Assembly: GCA_015060555.1 (NCBI GenBank)
Contig: SUYG01000032.1
Span: 1-64,000 of the forward strand
Source: Physcousia sp015060555
GTDB taxonomy: Bacteria; Bacteroidota; Bacteroidia; Bacteroidales; Bacteroidaceae
Length of the DNA stretch: 64,000 nt
Reading direction: 5' to 3'
Every line of letters starts with the position of its first letter. Position 1 is the stretch's first letter. Position numbers and translations under genes: made by a program. Shown one piece after another: positions 52,020 through 60,522 of this stretch. The notes beneath the pieces were generated by a model that had not been told where the DNA came from, did not search any database, and saw only the letters and a program-made list of their open reading frames with translations.

Positions 52020-52958
52020 ATGGAAACGAAAGAATTCGCTTACAAAGGCTCTACTTTGAACGGCTTCTTCATGCTGTTCTTTAATCTGGCACTCATCATT
52101 GCTGCCATTGTCATGTTTTTCTTCTCCTTTGATAGCGATGCGTGGCCGCTGGCCATCGCAGCCGGCGCGGCACTGTTCGTGTCACTATTCCTCTGGGCAG
52201 GCTTCATGATGCTCGAACCAGGCGAAGCCCGTGTTGTGATGTTCTTTGGCAAGTATGTCGGCACTTTCACGCGCACTGGCTACTATTGGATTAATCCCTT
52301 CACCACCACCAAGAAGCTCTCGCTGCGTGCCCGTAACCTCGACGCAGAACCCATCAAGGTCAACGACAAGGAAGGCAACCCCGTGATGATTGGCCTCGTG
52401 CTCGTCTGGCGTCTGAAGGATACCTACAAGGCATTGTTCGAGATCGACTCACAGACCATGGCTGCCAACAACGCACAAGTGGGCACCGATGTCAAGTCGA
52501 TGATGGCCGCCTTTGAACGCTTTGTTCGTGTGCAGAGCGATGCTGCTCTGCGTCAGGTGGCTGGCCAGTATGCTTATGACGACACAGAGTCGCGCTCCAA
52601 GGACATTACTCTGCGTAGTGGTGGCGAGGAGATCAACGATCAGCTCGAAGCCAAGCTTACCGAGCGTCTGGCCATGGCTGGCATCGAGGTCGTGGAAGCA
52701 CGCATCAACTACCTCGCCTATGCTCCCGAGATAGCCGCTGTGATGCTCCGTCGCCAGCAGGCCACAGCCATCATCGCGGCTCGCGAGAAAATTGTCGAAG
52801 GCGCTGTGTCCATGGTCAAGATGGCCCTCGACCAGCTACAGGAACAAGGCATCGTAAGCCTCGACGAGGACAAGAAAGCACAGATGGTCTCCAACCTCCT
52901 TGTTGTACTCTGCGGCGAAGACAACGCACAACCCATCGTCAACACCGGAAGCATCTGA
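52020..52958 (+). CDS. SPFH (band 7/prohibitin-like) membrane protein
   Basis: A 312-residue membrane scaffold protein. The N-terminus has two hydrophobic segments (FFMLFFNLALIIAAIVMFFF and LAIAAGAALFVSLFLWAGF). The SPFH domain follows (EPGEARVVMFFGKYVGTFTR, DKEGNPVMIGLVLVWRL), then a coiled-coil end with EARINYLAYAPEIAAVML and a RRQQATAIIAAREKIVEGAV segment. Members form oligomeric rings in membrane microdomains. In many Bacteroidales this gene is followed by a small Arc-like DNA-binding gene. Here a terminator and then cassette 3 follow, so that partner is missing. Confidence 0.9.
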   Translation: METKEFAYKGSTLNGFFMLFFNLALIIAAIVMFFFSFDSDAWPLAIAAGAALFVSLFLWAGFMMLEPGEARVVMFFGKYVGTFTRTGYYWINPFTTTKKLSLRARNLDAEPIKVNDKEGNPVMIGLVLVWRLKDTYKALFEIDSQTMAANNAQVGTDVKSMMAAFERFVRVQSDAALRQVAGQYAYDDTESRSKDITLRSGGEEINDQLEAKLTERLAMAGIEVVEARINYLAYAPEIAAVMLRRQQATAIIAAREKIVEGAVSMVKMALDQLQEQGIVSLDEDKKAQMVSNLLVVLCGEDNAQPIVNTGSI

Positions 52959-53025
52959 AAGGCGGACGCTATCAAGCGCCAATCTGACTGATTAAGCCTT
53001 CGCACATTCATATTCTCCTTTTTTC

Positions 53026-53068
53026 CTGCCGAGCCACTCCTCATCGAGCGGCTCGGCAGTTTCCTTTC
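53026..53068 (+). terminator. Terminator of the SPFH gene
   Basis: CTGCCGAGCC (53026-53035) pairs with GGCTCGGCAG (53050-53059) and is followed by TTTCCTTTCT. Confidence 0.8.
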
Positions 53069-53069
53069 T

Positions 53070-53140
53070 CTATGCTCTTCTTCTGTTGATCTGGATTGCG
53101 GAGGGTTCGTAGGGTTTTCCGCAAAAGTTTTTTTTGCGCA
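53070..53140 (+). repeat. Dispersed element, copy f
   Basis: CTATGCTCTTCTTCTGTTGA, then GCGGAGGGTTCGTAGGG and TTTTCCGCAAAAG with a T-run. It opens cassette 3. Confidence 0.85.
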
Positions 53141-53392
53141 CAAACGTTTCACAAGAGGACGGATTGCCGCGATGTTGCGATGAAATGGGGAAAATAGCGG
53201 GAGAGGTCTTCATTTCCCCTGCGCTCTATGGTGTGTAATCGACAGATAAAAGCCTAGCATTAGACCGCGTTTTGCTTGTTTAGAAGTGTTAAATTGCAAT
53301 TTTGAGACTAAGTTTTGCAATTTTGGGACACATATATAAATTAAAGGGCCCATCTTTGCACGCAATAATTTATTAATCAACCTACCCTATAA
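53141..53392 (+). promoter_or_regulatory. Cassette 3 conserved upstream block and promoter
   Basis: Closest to the cassette 2 block. Same direct TTGCAATTTTG repeats. The -7 box is CATCTTTG (53351-53358). Confidence 0.75.
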
Positions 53393-53872
53393 ATGTCTAT
53401 GAAAAAGATTCTTTTTATAATGTTGGCGCTGGTGCTGCCGATGGTGGCAAGCGCACAAGAGCGTACGCCCCGACTTGTGGTGTGGCAGAAGTCGGGTGAG
53501 AAAGTGTATTTCAAGCTGGCTGATTTGCCTGAAACGACTTTCGAGGATGGCCTGCTGATTATCAAGACACGGAATGCCACCGCAGAGTACCAGTTATCCA
53601 ACATCCTGCGTTACACCTATGAAGGCGTGCCAGACGGCGTGGAGTTGTTACCCAATGAGCGCTCCGTCGTTGTCAACGACAAAGGCGACGCCGTGACTTT
53701 TCAGGGCTTGCGCGATGGCACTGTCGCCAGCCTATACACGGCCGGTGGCGTATTGCTAGAACAGCGCACGGCTGCTGACGGACAACCCATCTCATTCTCC
53801 ATTAAGAACCGCCCCCGTGGCGTGTATATCGCGAAAGCAGGATCTGAAACCATTAAACTGATGAAGCCATGA
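53393..53872 (+). CDS. Cassette 3 small secreted protein
   Basis: A 159-residue paralogue. The signal peptide is MSMKKILFIMLALVLPMVASA. The mature domain has RLVVWQKSGEKVYFKLAD, PETTFEDGLLIIKTRN and YQLSNILRYTYEG. The C-terminus (SLYTAGGVLLEQRT...RGVYIAKAGSETIKLMKP) keeps the sorting-domain pattern, although YTAGG replaces the usual YDxxGr. The stop overlaps the large gene by ATGA. Function unknown; see the cassette 1 entry for options. Confidence 0.8.
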   Translation: MSMKKILFIMLALVLPMVASAQERTPRLVVWQKSGEKVYFKLADLPETTFEDGLLIIKTRNATAEYQLSNILRYTYEGVPDGVELLPNERSVVVNDKGDAVTFQGLRDGTVASLYTAGGVLLEQRTAADGQPISFSIKNRPRGVYIAKAGSETIKLMKP

Positions 53873-56616
53873 GAAAGATTTATTTTTCACTTTTCATTCT
53901 TTCGCTGTTCACTTCTGCGGCATTAGCGCAGGACGATAATGCAGCGTTCTACATCTACCAGAAGGGCGGGCGCGTGAACGGCTTCTTCTATGACGAGGTG
54001 GAGAAGGTGACGTACTCTTATTATGACACTCGCGGCATAGAGTATGACGAATACATGTCTCAGGAGGTGGTAACGGTGGACAGCACCTATCGCTTCCTGC
54101 TCTCGGACATCGACAGTGTCGGTTTCGTGCAGCCGGAAATCAAGTATGATCCAAGAGTGCGCTATATTACTCATACTGGGCATTGGGCTATGCCTACAGA
54201 CCCGTTGCAGGCTGATGCTTATCATTGGAGCAGTAACCATCGTGATATGACCATAGAGTTCATGAATTGGCCAAAAACTTCTTCAATGGATCCCATCAAA
54301 GAGAAGAACTATCCACGGGTTGGTGATATCTTTGTCGATTTCGATGTGGATTATGGATTCGCGTGGGAAGTCATCAAGGTGGAGAAAACGGATAGAGGTA
54401 TAATGGCTTATTGTAAGGACATCGAGGACATTAACGATGTTTTCCAACAGCTCGTTTCCGTAGAGCAATACGGTTATGATGATGGTGGTAACATGGTTAA
54501 GCGCCGCGTGGCCGGGCATCCCGAAATGAACATCGGTCAGTTCCCAAATAAAGCCAAGGGCAAGTTTGAGGGCGATGTCTTCAACTTCAGCCTCAACGGT
54601 CATTTCCCGTTGTACAATGGCGACGACCTCACCGTCTCTATCGATCCAAGCTTAAAAGGAAAGGTTCATGTGCGAGCGGACTATAACATTCCCCTTCTTG
54701 GTTCCAAGTATATCGGCATCACTACGCGCTTAGACTTGGGCGTACAAACAGGCTTCACCATAGATGGCAAGCTTGCCGAAACCAAGAAGGGTGGCTTTGG
54801 GACTTATACCAAGATTCCGCTGCCGGCAACGACCCCTATAATGGTTCTCGATTTAGGTCCCGACGGGTTCATTCGTGGACAGGCCGATGTGAAATTCGCG
54901 GCTACCTCTCCCGAATCCAAGGGCAGCATTTGGTGTAAGTTGGAAATCAAAGACTGGTGGCCGTATCTCGATTGCGGAGTTGGCAACCCCGATGAGACAG
55001 TTGCCGATCCGACGTCCCCACCCCCCGCCAGCACCTATCAGATGGAGTTCAGCGGATGGGTGCAAGGTGGTTGTAATTTCCCCATGAAGTTCGCCAGCCT
55101 GCCCATCATGAAAAAAATCTTCAATGCCACCATCGGCGGCGAATGGTTCATCGGTCCCAAGCTGTCGGGCTCCATCGCCTTTGACTTCACGACTCCCGTG
55201 TGGAACGACGATGCTATGTATAACCAAATGAAGAACGCGAAAATCTCCATGTCGTTGTTGGATGCTGACTATGAAATCTCTGCCGATGTGGAATCCGTGT
55301 TCAGCTCGCGCAAAAAGTGGACGTTGGCCGATGGCACTTTCACTCTGTTTTCGCCTATGGAATTAAGCATTGTGCCCGAATTCGGCGACTGTGTGGAATA
55401 TGACGAAGAACGTGAGATGACCTATAATGGTGAACTGCAAAAGGTGCCATGTAAGGTGTTCGCTTTCGAGCCAAAAGGCGGTGTCTTCAGGCCCATTACG
55501 GTCGGTGTCATTTGTATTGAACTGGATGAAAACGGCAAGGAGGTGACATGGACACAAATATCAGAACGTCAACAACCCTATTTCCAATCAGAACTGTCGG
55601 GCGAACACACAAAGGACACATGGCCAGAACTGGTGAGAAGTTTTTACAAGGGCGTACCAGGCTATTCTTGGAGCGGTGGTAAATACAGAATGCGTCCTTA
55701 TGTGGAAATCTTCAACAAAAGGTATGTAGCTTCCCCGTCCTACGACTATGAAGAAAAGCCCTATTTGAAGGCCAGCTCGGACACCCTTTACATTGAATAT
55801 AATGGAGAAGCGAAAACGCCCGTCACGCTCGAAGGTGTTTGCGACGAGATTTTCGGATACGATGATCACTTGCCTGGCACATCAGACAAATTCCCCGATT
55901 GGATAAAAATAACTAATGGAGGTGACGGCAAGTTCGAGATTTCGCCTGATGCCAAGAAGTTCAAAGAATTGTATGGATACAACAACGCCCCCGGCGACAC
56001 CCTCATCACGAGAACGTCATATATGGGTACAGGAAAATGGAATGAGTACGAAATTTCTTCTGCTGGTCTGACCCTCGTCATGGCCATCCTACCCAATGAA
56101 TCCATCAATCCCATTGAAACCATTGTCTCGAGTGGCTACATTCCCAGCGTCAATACTGAGAGTTTCACCTATATATATCCGAAGGGCTTCCCGACGCTAA
56201 CAAGCAAATTCACGCGCAAGACGAATAACGAAGGGTGGCATTGCACCATCACCAGCGACGAAGACCGTAACTTCAAGATGGAATATGACATCGTGTCGCC
56301 AGCTTCTGCTAAAGCAATCGAATATGCACGTCGTTTTTACGTGAGAAACGGAACGCTCACATGGAACTGGAGAGAGATTCGAAGCAAAGGTGATATAGAC
56401 CACACCCTTGACTGTTCGCTTACGTGTACATTCGATAGTTCAAGCGATGACAGCCACTATTTTTATTTGAGCAATATGACAGATGGATCGGTAAAACCAT
56501 ATTTATCTGTCAAGAAAACTACCTTCACTGTGAGCGAGGACGGTGGTCCGGAACATACTGCTGAGTCCAATTCAGCTCCCAGCCTGACCATCTGCTTCCC
56601 TGAATATAACGAATAG
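53869..56616 (+). CDS. Cassette 3 large secreted BACON-like protein
   Basis: A 915-residue secreted protein of unknown function. The signal peptide core IYFSLFILSLFTSAALAQ is again encoded by a TTTTTCACTTTTCA repeat. The family N-terminus is FYIYQKGGRVNGFFYDEV, a QEVVTVDSTYRFLL strand and DIDSVGFVQP. RVGDIFVDFDVDY and LVSVEQYGYDDGGNMVKRR follow. A BACON-like domain lies at about residues 634-745 (SSDTLYIEYNGEAKTPVT, FPDWIKI, GKFEIS). The C-terminal 150 residues differ from the other copies. It is translationally coupled to the small protein by an ATGA overlap. There is no T9SS domain. Confidence 0.8.
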   Translation: MRKIYFSLFILSLFTSAALAQDDNAAFYIYQKGGRVNGFFYDEVEKVTYSYYDTRGIEYDEYMSQEVVTVDSTYRFLLSDIDSVGFVQPEIKYDPRVRYITHTGHWAMPTDPLQADAYHWSSNHRDMTIEFMNWPKTSSMDPIKEKNYPRVGDIFVDFDVDYGFAWEVIKVEKTDRGIMAYCKDIEDINDVFQQLVSVEQYGYDDGGNMVKRRVAGHPEMNIGQFPNKAKGKFEGDVFNFSLNGHFPLYNGDDLTVSIDPSLKGKVHVRADYNIPLLGSKYIGITTRLDLGVQTGFTIDGKLAETKKGGFGTYTKIPLPATTPIMVLDLGPDGFIRGQADVKFAATSPESKGSIWCKLEIKDWWPYLDCGVGNPDETVADPTSPPPASTYQMEFSGWVQGGCNFPMKFASLPIMKKIFNATIGGEWFIGPKLSGSIAFDFTTPVWNDDAMYNQMKNAKISMSLLDADYEISADVESVFSSRKKWTLADGTFTLFSPMELSIVPEFGDCVEYDEEREMTYNGELQKVPCKVFAFEPKGGVFRPITVGVICIELDENGKEVTWTQISERQQPYFQSELSGEHTKDTWPELVRSFYKGVPGYSWSGGKYRMRPYVEIFNKRYVASPSYDYEEKPYLKASSDTLYIEYNGEAKTPVTLEGVCDEIFGYDDHLPGTSDKFPDWIKITNGGDGKFEISPDAKKFKELYGYNNAPGDTLITRTSYMGTGKWNEYEISSAGLTLVMAILPNESINPIETIVSSGYIPSVNTESFTYIYPKGFPTLTSKFTRKTNNEGWHCTITSDEDRNFKMEYDIVSPASAKAIEYARRFYVRNGTLTWNWREIRSKGDIDHTLDCSLTCTFDSSSDDSHYFYLSNMTDGSVKPYLSVKKTTFTVSEDGGPEHTAESNSAPSLTICFPEYNE

Positions 56617-56640
56617 CTGACATCTGTTCCTTGTATCACC

Positions 56641-56683
56641 AAGCGCCCGACCCCATCAAAGGTCGGGCGCTTCGTTTCTTTCT
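56641..56683 (+). terminator. Terminator of cassette 3
   Basis: AAGCGCCCGACC (56641-56652) pairs with GGTCGGGCGCTT (56661-56672) and is followed by CGTTTCTTT. The paired T-to-C and A-to-G change against the cassette 1 and 2 cores keeps the stem. Confidence 0.85.
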
Positions 56684-56740
56684 CAGCAATACTTCTGCTG
56701 GAGGGTTCGTAGGGTTTTCCGCAAAAGTTTTTTTGCGCAC
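56674..56740 (+). repeat. Dispersed element, copy g
   Basis: TTTCTTTCTCAGCAATACTT, then GGAGGGTTCGTAGGG and TTTTCCGCAAAAG with a T-run. The left flank is shared with copy e. Confidence 0.85.
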
Positions 56741-56992
56741 AAACGTTTCACAAGAGGACGGATCGCCGCGATGTTGCGATGAAATGGGGGAAAATAGCGG
56801 GAGATGGGTCGATTTCTCCTGCGCTCTGTGGTGTGCAATCATCAGAAAAATGCCAAGCATTCCTCCGCATTTTGCATGTTAAGAAGTGTTATTTTGCAAT
56901 TTTGAGACTAAGTTTTGCAAATATGGGACACATATATAATATAAAGGGCCTACCTTTGCAAGTAATAATTTATTAATCAACCTACCCTATAA
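56741..56992 (+). promoter_or_regulatory. Cassette 4 conserved upstream block and promoter
   Basis: Closest to the cassette 1 block (both have ATCATCAGAAAAATGCCAAG). The -7 box is TACCTTTG (56951-56958), a full match to TAnnTTTG. Confidence 0.78.
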
Positions 56993-57472
56993 ATGTCTAT
57001 GAGAAAGATTCTTTTTATAATGTTGGCGCTGGTGCTGCCGGTGTTGGCGAGCGCTGACGACGAGACACAGCGGCTGGTGGTGTGGCTCAAGAATGGCGAG
57101 AAGGTGTACTTCGACCTTGCCGCCGAGCCTAAGACTAGATTCAGCAATGGTTTGCTGATTATCAGCTATGACAAGACTTTGGAAACGAGCTATCAGCTCT
57201 CTAACGTGTTGCGCTATACCCACGAAGGAGTATGCACAGATGTCAACGAGACGAAGACGCATGATCTGACGGTAGCGCAGACAAAGGATGGTATCACGTT
57301 GAAGAATGTGCCTGCAGGGACTCCCGTACGTTTGTATAATCCAGCAGGACATCTGCTTGAAACCAAGACCAGCAACGGCACATCGGCCGTTCAATTCTCG
57401 CTCGCCGCTCATCCTGCCGGTGTTTATCTGGTAAACTTGAACGACCAAACCTTTAAAATCACTAAGCGATGA
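56993..57472 (+). CDS. Cassette 4 small secreted protein
   Basis: A 159-residue paralogue: signal peptide MSMRKILFIMLALVLPVLASA, then TQRLVVWLKNGEKVYFDLAA, PKTRFSNGLLIISYDK and YQLSNVLRYTHEG. The C-terminal type A-like sorting domain is VRLYNPAGHLLETKT...PAGVYLVNLNDQTFKITKR. Its mature N-terminus is closest to that of cassette 2 (ETQRLVVW/ESQRLVVW), while its promoter block is closest to cassette 1. This mixed relationship suggests recombination between copies. ATGA overlap with the large gene. Confidence 0.8.
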   Translation: MSMRKILFIMLALVLPVLASADDETQRLVVWLKNGEKVYFDLAAEPKTRFSNGLLIISYDKTLETSYQLSNVLRYTHEGVCTDVNETKTHDLTVAQTKDGITLKNVPAGTPVRLYNPAGHLLETKTSNGTSAVQFSLAAHPAGVYLVNLNDQTFKITKR

Positions 57473-60150
57473 AGACGTTCGTGTATATCTGTCAGCATCG
57501 CATTTGGCGTGCCTTGCTGCTGCTTTTGTTGTTCAGCTTTCAGTTTTCCGCTTTCAATGTACTTTCTGCTCAGGGCGTTGAGGACGGAGAGGCTTTCTAT
57601 ATCTATCGCAATGACGGTGACTTCGATGGCTTCTTCTATGATCAGGTTGAAGAGATGCGATATTCAAAAGTGGGTGTTAACGGTTTGGAATACAACGACT
57701 ACGTGACCTACGAAGTCGTTACCGCCGACAGTACATTCCGCATCCCATTAGCCGCCATCGACTCTATTGGTTTCGTCCAGCCTCCGATAGAGTTTAACCC
57801 GATAGTGCGCCACATGGATCTCCTGGGTATGACCGACTACATTACTGAGGTAGATGGCATGACGTTGACTTTCAGCTCATCGCTACCAGCCGAGCTGAGG
57901 CCTCAAATCGGCAATGTCCTGTTGGGCTTCACCGGCCCCCTGGAGGAGAACGGCTTTGGCGGACGTGTAGCCAACGTCAGTCATTCAGGTGGTAACATTT
58001 CAGTTGTGTGCGACCCGCTGGAGAAAATCTCAGATATCTTCAAGCGGTTCATATCTGTTGAAGAAATTGGAACCAACCCCGAAGGAACAAAAACAGTCAG
58101 GCGTATGGCCGGATATAACAAGCTGAGAGATGCTTATCTGCGAGCTGCCGAGGGCGCGAACACGACGCTGATAGATGCCAGCCTTAATGGCCATTTCAGC
58201 TTTTTACCTGATAATTACGGATTCCATGCGTACGTGGATTTAATGGCCGCATTCAAGATGCGTCTGGCTATGGTTTGTCAGATAGAAAGCGACTTCGTGT
58301 TTACCAAAGCCATGCTCACCGAAGATTACAGTGTTCAGGCTGGATTCAACCTCGGTGTACAAGGTGGCGATTTCAAGGAGATTCCCTTCATATCCAATTT
58401 CAGCATTAAATTTCCTACAACAGTTCCGCTCTTTGAAATCCGCCCTTTGCCAAACTTCGGGGTGCGATGGAGCGGCGATATCAGCGCGAAGGGTGTGCTC
58501 CCTCCAATTTCCGGTCAATCACGACAAACGTTCATTATAGATACCGATGCTGAGCAGACGATACGCTATCAGGGAAACGAAAACGACAAATATCCTGACA
58601 TTACGCCATCAGGCCTGTTTAATGAATTGGGGGCAGGGATCACATTCAACGGATCTCTTCAGGTCGGAGTAAGAGAGCGGTGTGGTATCTTCACCAATAG
58701 CTGGTTAGAGAGGATTTTTACTGCGGGCATAAGTGTTGATTTCTATGTCGGTCCCAAGATTGATGCCAACATCAGCTTGTCAGCAACCATCGGAGAGGCA
58801 GGCGATGGACCTTACATGTTGCGCAACAACGGGCTGGCTGGCACATGGATGGCATTAGACTACGAGGCAAAAGCTGAGTGTGATATCGGAAGAGATAGAA
58901 AAGACACCTACACCTTTGCTGACGGCAGTTTTGCCCTTATGTCGCGCTGGGAGATGAAACTGTTACCAACGCTTGACTTGCGTAAAGCCGAGTATAACAA
59001 GAAGGCACGCAGAATAGATGCTGAGATGGAGACGAATGAGTGCATGGTGTTCATGCCCTCGGAAATCGGTATTGGCTTAATGAACATGGACAAGACAGAC
59101 ATCCTCAGCGGCAACTATCTGAGCAAATTATCGTTTGGCGACAAAGTGCCGTTCTTCCTGCAGAGCAACTTCTCCGCCAAAGACTTAAAGCCAGGGAAAT
59201 ACAATGTCGTACCTCTGATAAAGTTCAGGGATACAGAATATCCAGTCCGCTCGCTGGCTAAGGAGGTGGAAGTGCCTCCCTATCTGGAGCTTAGTGAGGA
59301 CACGGTTAAGGCCGTCTCTGAGGAAGGGAAGTATAAGGTCTTTTTCAAAACCAATGCCAACTACATCAAGGCCGAAGTCGTAGGCTTGGTGGACTGGCTG
59401 ATGGCGGAAGTGGTAAAGACGAGCGAGGACGCCGGTTACATCGAAGTGGATGTAGGCAAGAACGGGAAATTCGAATTGCGCGAGGCTCCGATAAGAGTCT
59501 TTGCCAAGGATTTCGAAAGTGATTTGTCAACGAGCGACACCATCTGCATCATCCAGCAACAGGGAGCGATAAAGCAGGTGAAACTAGACTTCGATTTCAC
59601 GTACACCAGTACGGACGGAAGTAGCGGCACTTATAACAGCTTCTATTTTCCGGAGATTGATGCCATGATGGAGATGGGCGATGACGGCGAGATGACCATT
59701 ACGGGTTCTATGACGGTTACCGACCATGATTATACGTGGCAAAGTATCATCTTCCAACAGGGAGAGAACAGCTTAGGTTCATCCTTCCAATTCAACCTCA
59801 AAATAAAAGACGGTATGCTCTCCGGTACGGCCAGCATAAGCGGAACGTCCTATGCCTATCGTGAAACGCACCTTGATGTGGGTGGTGATTTTGAACAACA
59901 TATATATGAGCGAATCAGTCGGACCACGAACATAAATGTATCGTTCCAGGACGTACCCATGCAGTATGACAGGCAACTTGAAGCGTACTTTGTTTCCACT
60001 CAGGGCATATCGGCAAGTGGCACTATCGCGCATAACCAGTCTTATTACGCAGCTTATGAAGACACCGCATTTCCTCCGAGATCACAGGAAACGAACTATG
60101 TAATGACCATAACTGGAGGCACCATGGTGCAAGTGAATTTGATAAAATAG
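57469..60150 (+). CDS. Cassette 4 large secreted BACON-like protein
   Basis: An 893-residue secreted protein. The signal peptide region (LLLLLFSFQFSAFNVLSAQ) is read from an AGCTTTCAGTTTTCCGCTTT low-complexity stretch, different from the repeat used in copies 2 and 3. The N-terminal family block is almost identical to cassette 2: FYIYRNDGDFDGFFYDQV, a YEVVTADSTFRIPL strand and AIDSIGFVQP. QIGNVLLGF and FISVEEIGTNPEGTKTVRR follow. A BACON-like domain covers about residues 605-700 (YLELSEDTVKAVSEEGKYKV to DTICIIQQQGA). The C-terminal part is beta-rich (SMTVTDHDYTW, GTASISGTSY). Function unknown; a carbohydrate- or mucin-facing role is a guess from BACON. Confidence 0.8.
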   Translation: MKTFVYICQHRIWRALLLLLLFSFQFSAFNVLSAQGVEDGEAFYIYRNDGDFDGFFYDQVEEMRYSKVGVNGLEYNDYVTYEVVTADSTFRIPLAAIDSIGFVQPPIEFNPIVRHMDLLGMTDYITEVDGMTLTFSSSLPAELRPQIGNVLLGFTGPLEENGFGGRVANVSHSGGNISVVCDPLEKISDIFKRFISVEEIGTNPEGTKTVRRMAGYNKLRDAYLRAAEGANTTLIDASLNGHFSFLPDNYGFHAYVDLMAAFKMRLAMVCQIESDFVFTKAMLTEDYSVQAGFNLGVQGGDFKEIPFISNFSIKFPTTVPLFEIRPLPNFGVRWSGDISAKGVLPPISGQSRQTFIIDTDAEQTIRYQGNENDKYPDITPSGLFNELGAGITFNGSLQVGVRERCGIFTNSWLERIFTAGISVDFYVGPKIDANISLSATIGEAGDGPYMLRNNGLAGTWMALDYEAKAECDIGRDRKDTYTFADGSFALMSRWEMKLLPTLDLRKAEYNKKARRIDAEMETNECMVFMPSEIGIGLMNMDKTDILSGNYLSKLSFGDKVPFFLQSNFSAKDLKPGKYNVVPLIKFRDTEYPVRSLAKEVEVPPYLELSEDTVKAVSEEGKYKVFFKTNANYIKAEVVGLVDWLMAEVVKTSEDAGYIEVDVGKNGKFELREAPIRVFAKDFESDLSTSDTICIIQQQGAIKQVKLDFDFTYTSTDGSSGTYNSFYFPEIDAMMEMGDDGEMTITGSMTVTDHDYTWQSIIFQQGENSLGSSFQFNLKIKDGMLSGTASISGTSYAYRETHLDVGGDFEQHIYERISRTTNINVSFQDVPMQYDRQLEAYFVSTQGISASGTIAHNQSYYAAYEDTAFPPRSQETNYVMTITGGTMVQVNLIK

Positions 60151-60165
60151 TTTTGTCCCCCCCAT

Positions 60166-60204
60166 CATAGCAGAAGGCCACCTTGGCAAGGTGGCCTTCT
60201 TTCG
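60166..60204 (+). terminator. Terminator of cassette 4
   Basis: AGAAGGCCACCTT (60172-60184) pairs with AAGGTGGCCTTCT (60188-60200), followed by TTC. It differs from the other cassette terminators and resembles the manC terminator (17 identical bases in the left arm). Confidence 0.85.
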
Positions 60205-60249
60205 TCAAATCATTATTCGTTCGTGAGAAACTAATGGGTGATACAAGAA

Positions 60250-60280
60250 TCCCCCGCCGCAGGGCGAGGGAGAAGGGGGA
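60250..60280. repeat. GC-rich palindromic repeat
   Basis: AATCCCCCGCCGCAGGGCGA and GGGAGAAGGGGGA belong to the class found inside argB, ribF and the epimerase gene. Confidence 0.55.
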
Positions 60281-60282
60281 CT

Positions 60283-60522
60283 TTAGCTCTCAACCCAGTC
60301 CTCAATCTTAAGCCCCGAAATGTGGCTGAAATGCTTCACGTTGTGCGTCACCATGGTCAGTCCTGCGGCCTTGGCTGCACAACCAATGAGCAGGTCGAAT
60401 TCCTCTATGGGCGTGCCCGCATTCTTCAATCGAACCTTCTCTTGGGCATATTCGTCGATGCTATCGGCAAAAGGCAGTACCTGCACTTTCTGCACGAAAT
60501 CGTCAAGCAGGTATCCCTTCAT
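60283..60522 (-). CDS. Shortened VapC-like PIN-domain toxin
   Basis: A 79-residue protein matching the C-terminal part of VapC PIN ribonucleases: VLPFADSIDEYAQEKVRLKN, AGTPIEEFDLLIGCAAKAAG with the conserved Asp, then LTMVTHNVKHFSHISGLKIEDW. Full-length VapC is about 130 residues. Here the start MKGYLLD, similar to a normal VapC N-terminus (MKxYLLDTN), runs straight into the late DFVQKVQVLPF segment. About 50 residues with further acidic residues are therefore missing. The ATG still overlaps the antitoxin stop by ATGA, so the simplest reading is an internal in-frame deletion that inactivates the toxin. Confidence 0.7.
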   Translation of the reverse strand: MKGYLLDDFVQKVQVLPFADSIDEYAQEKVRLKNAGTPIEEFDLLIGCAAKAAGLTMVTHNVKHFSHISGLKIEDWVES

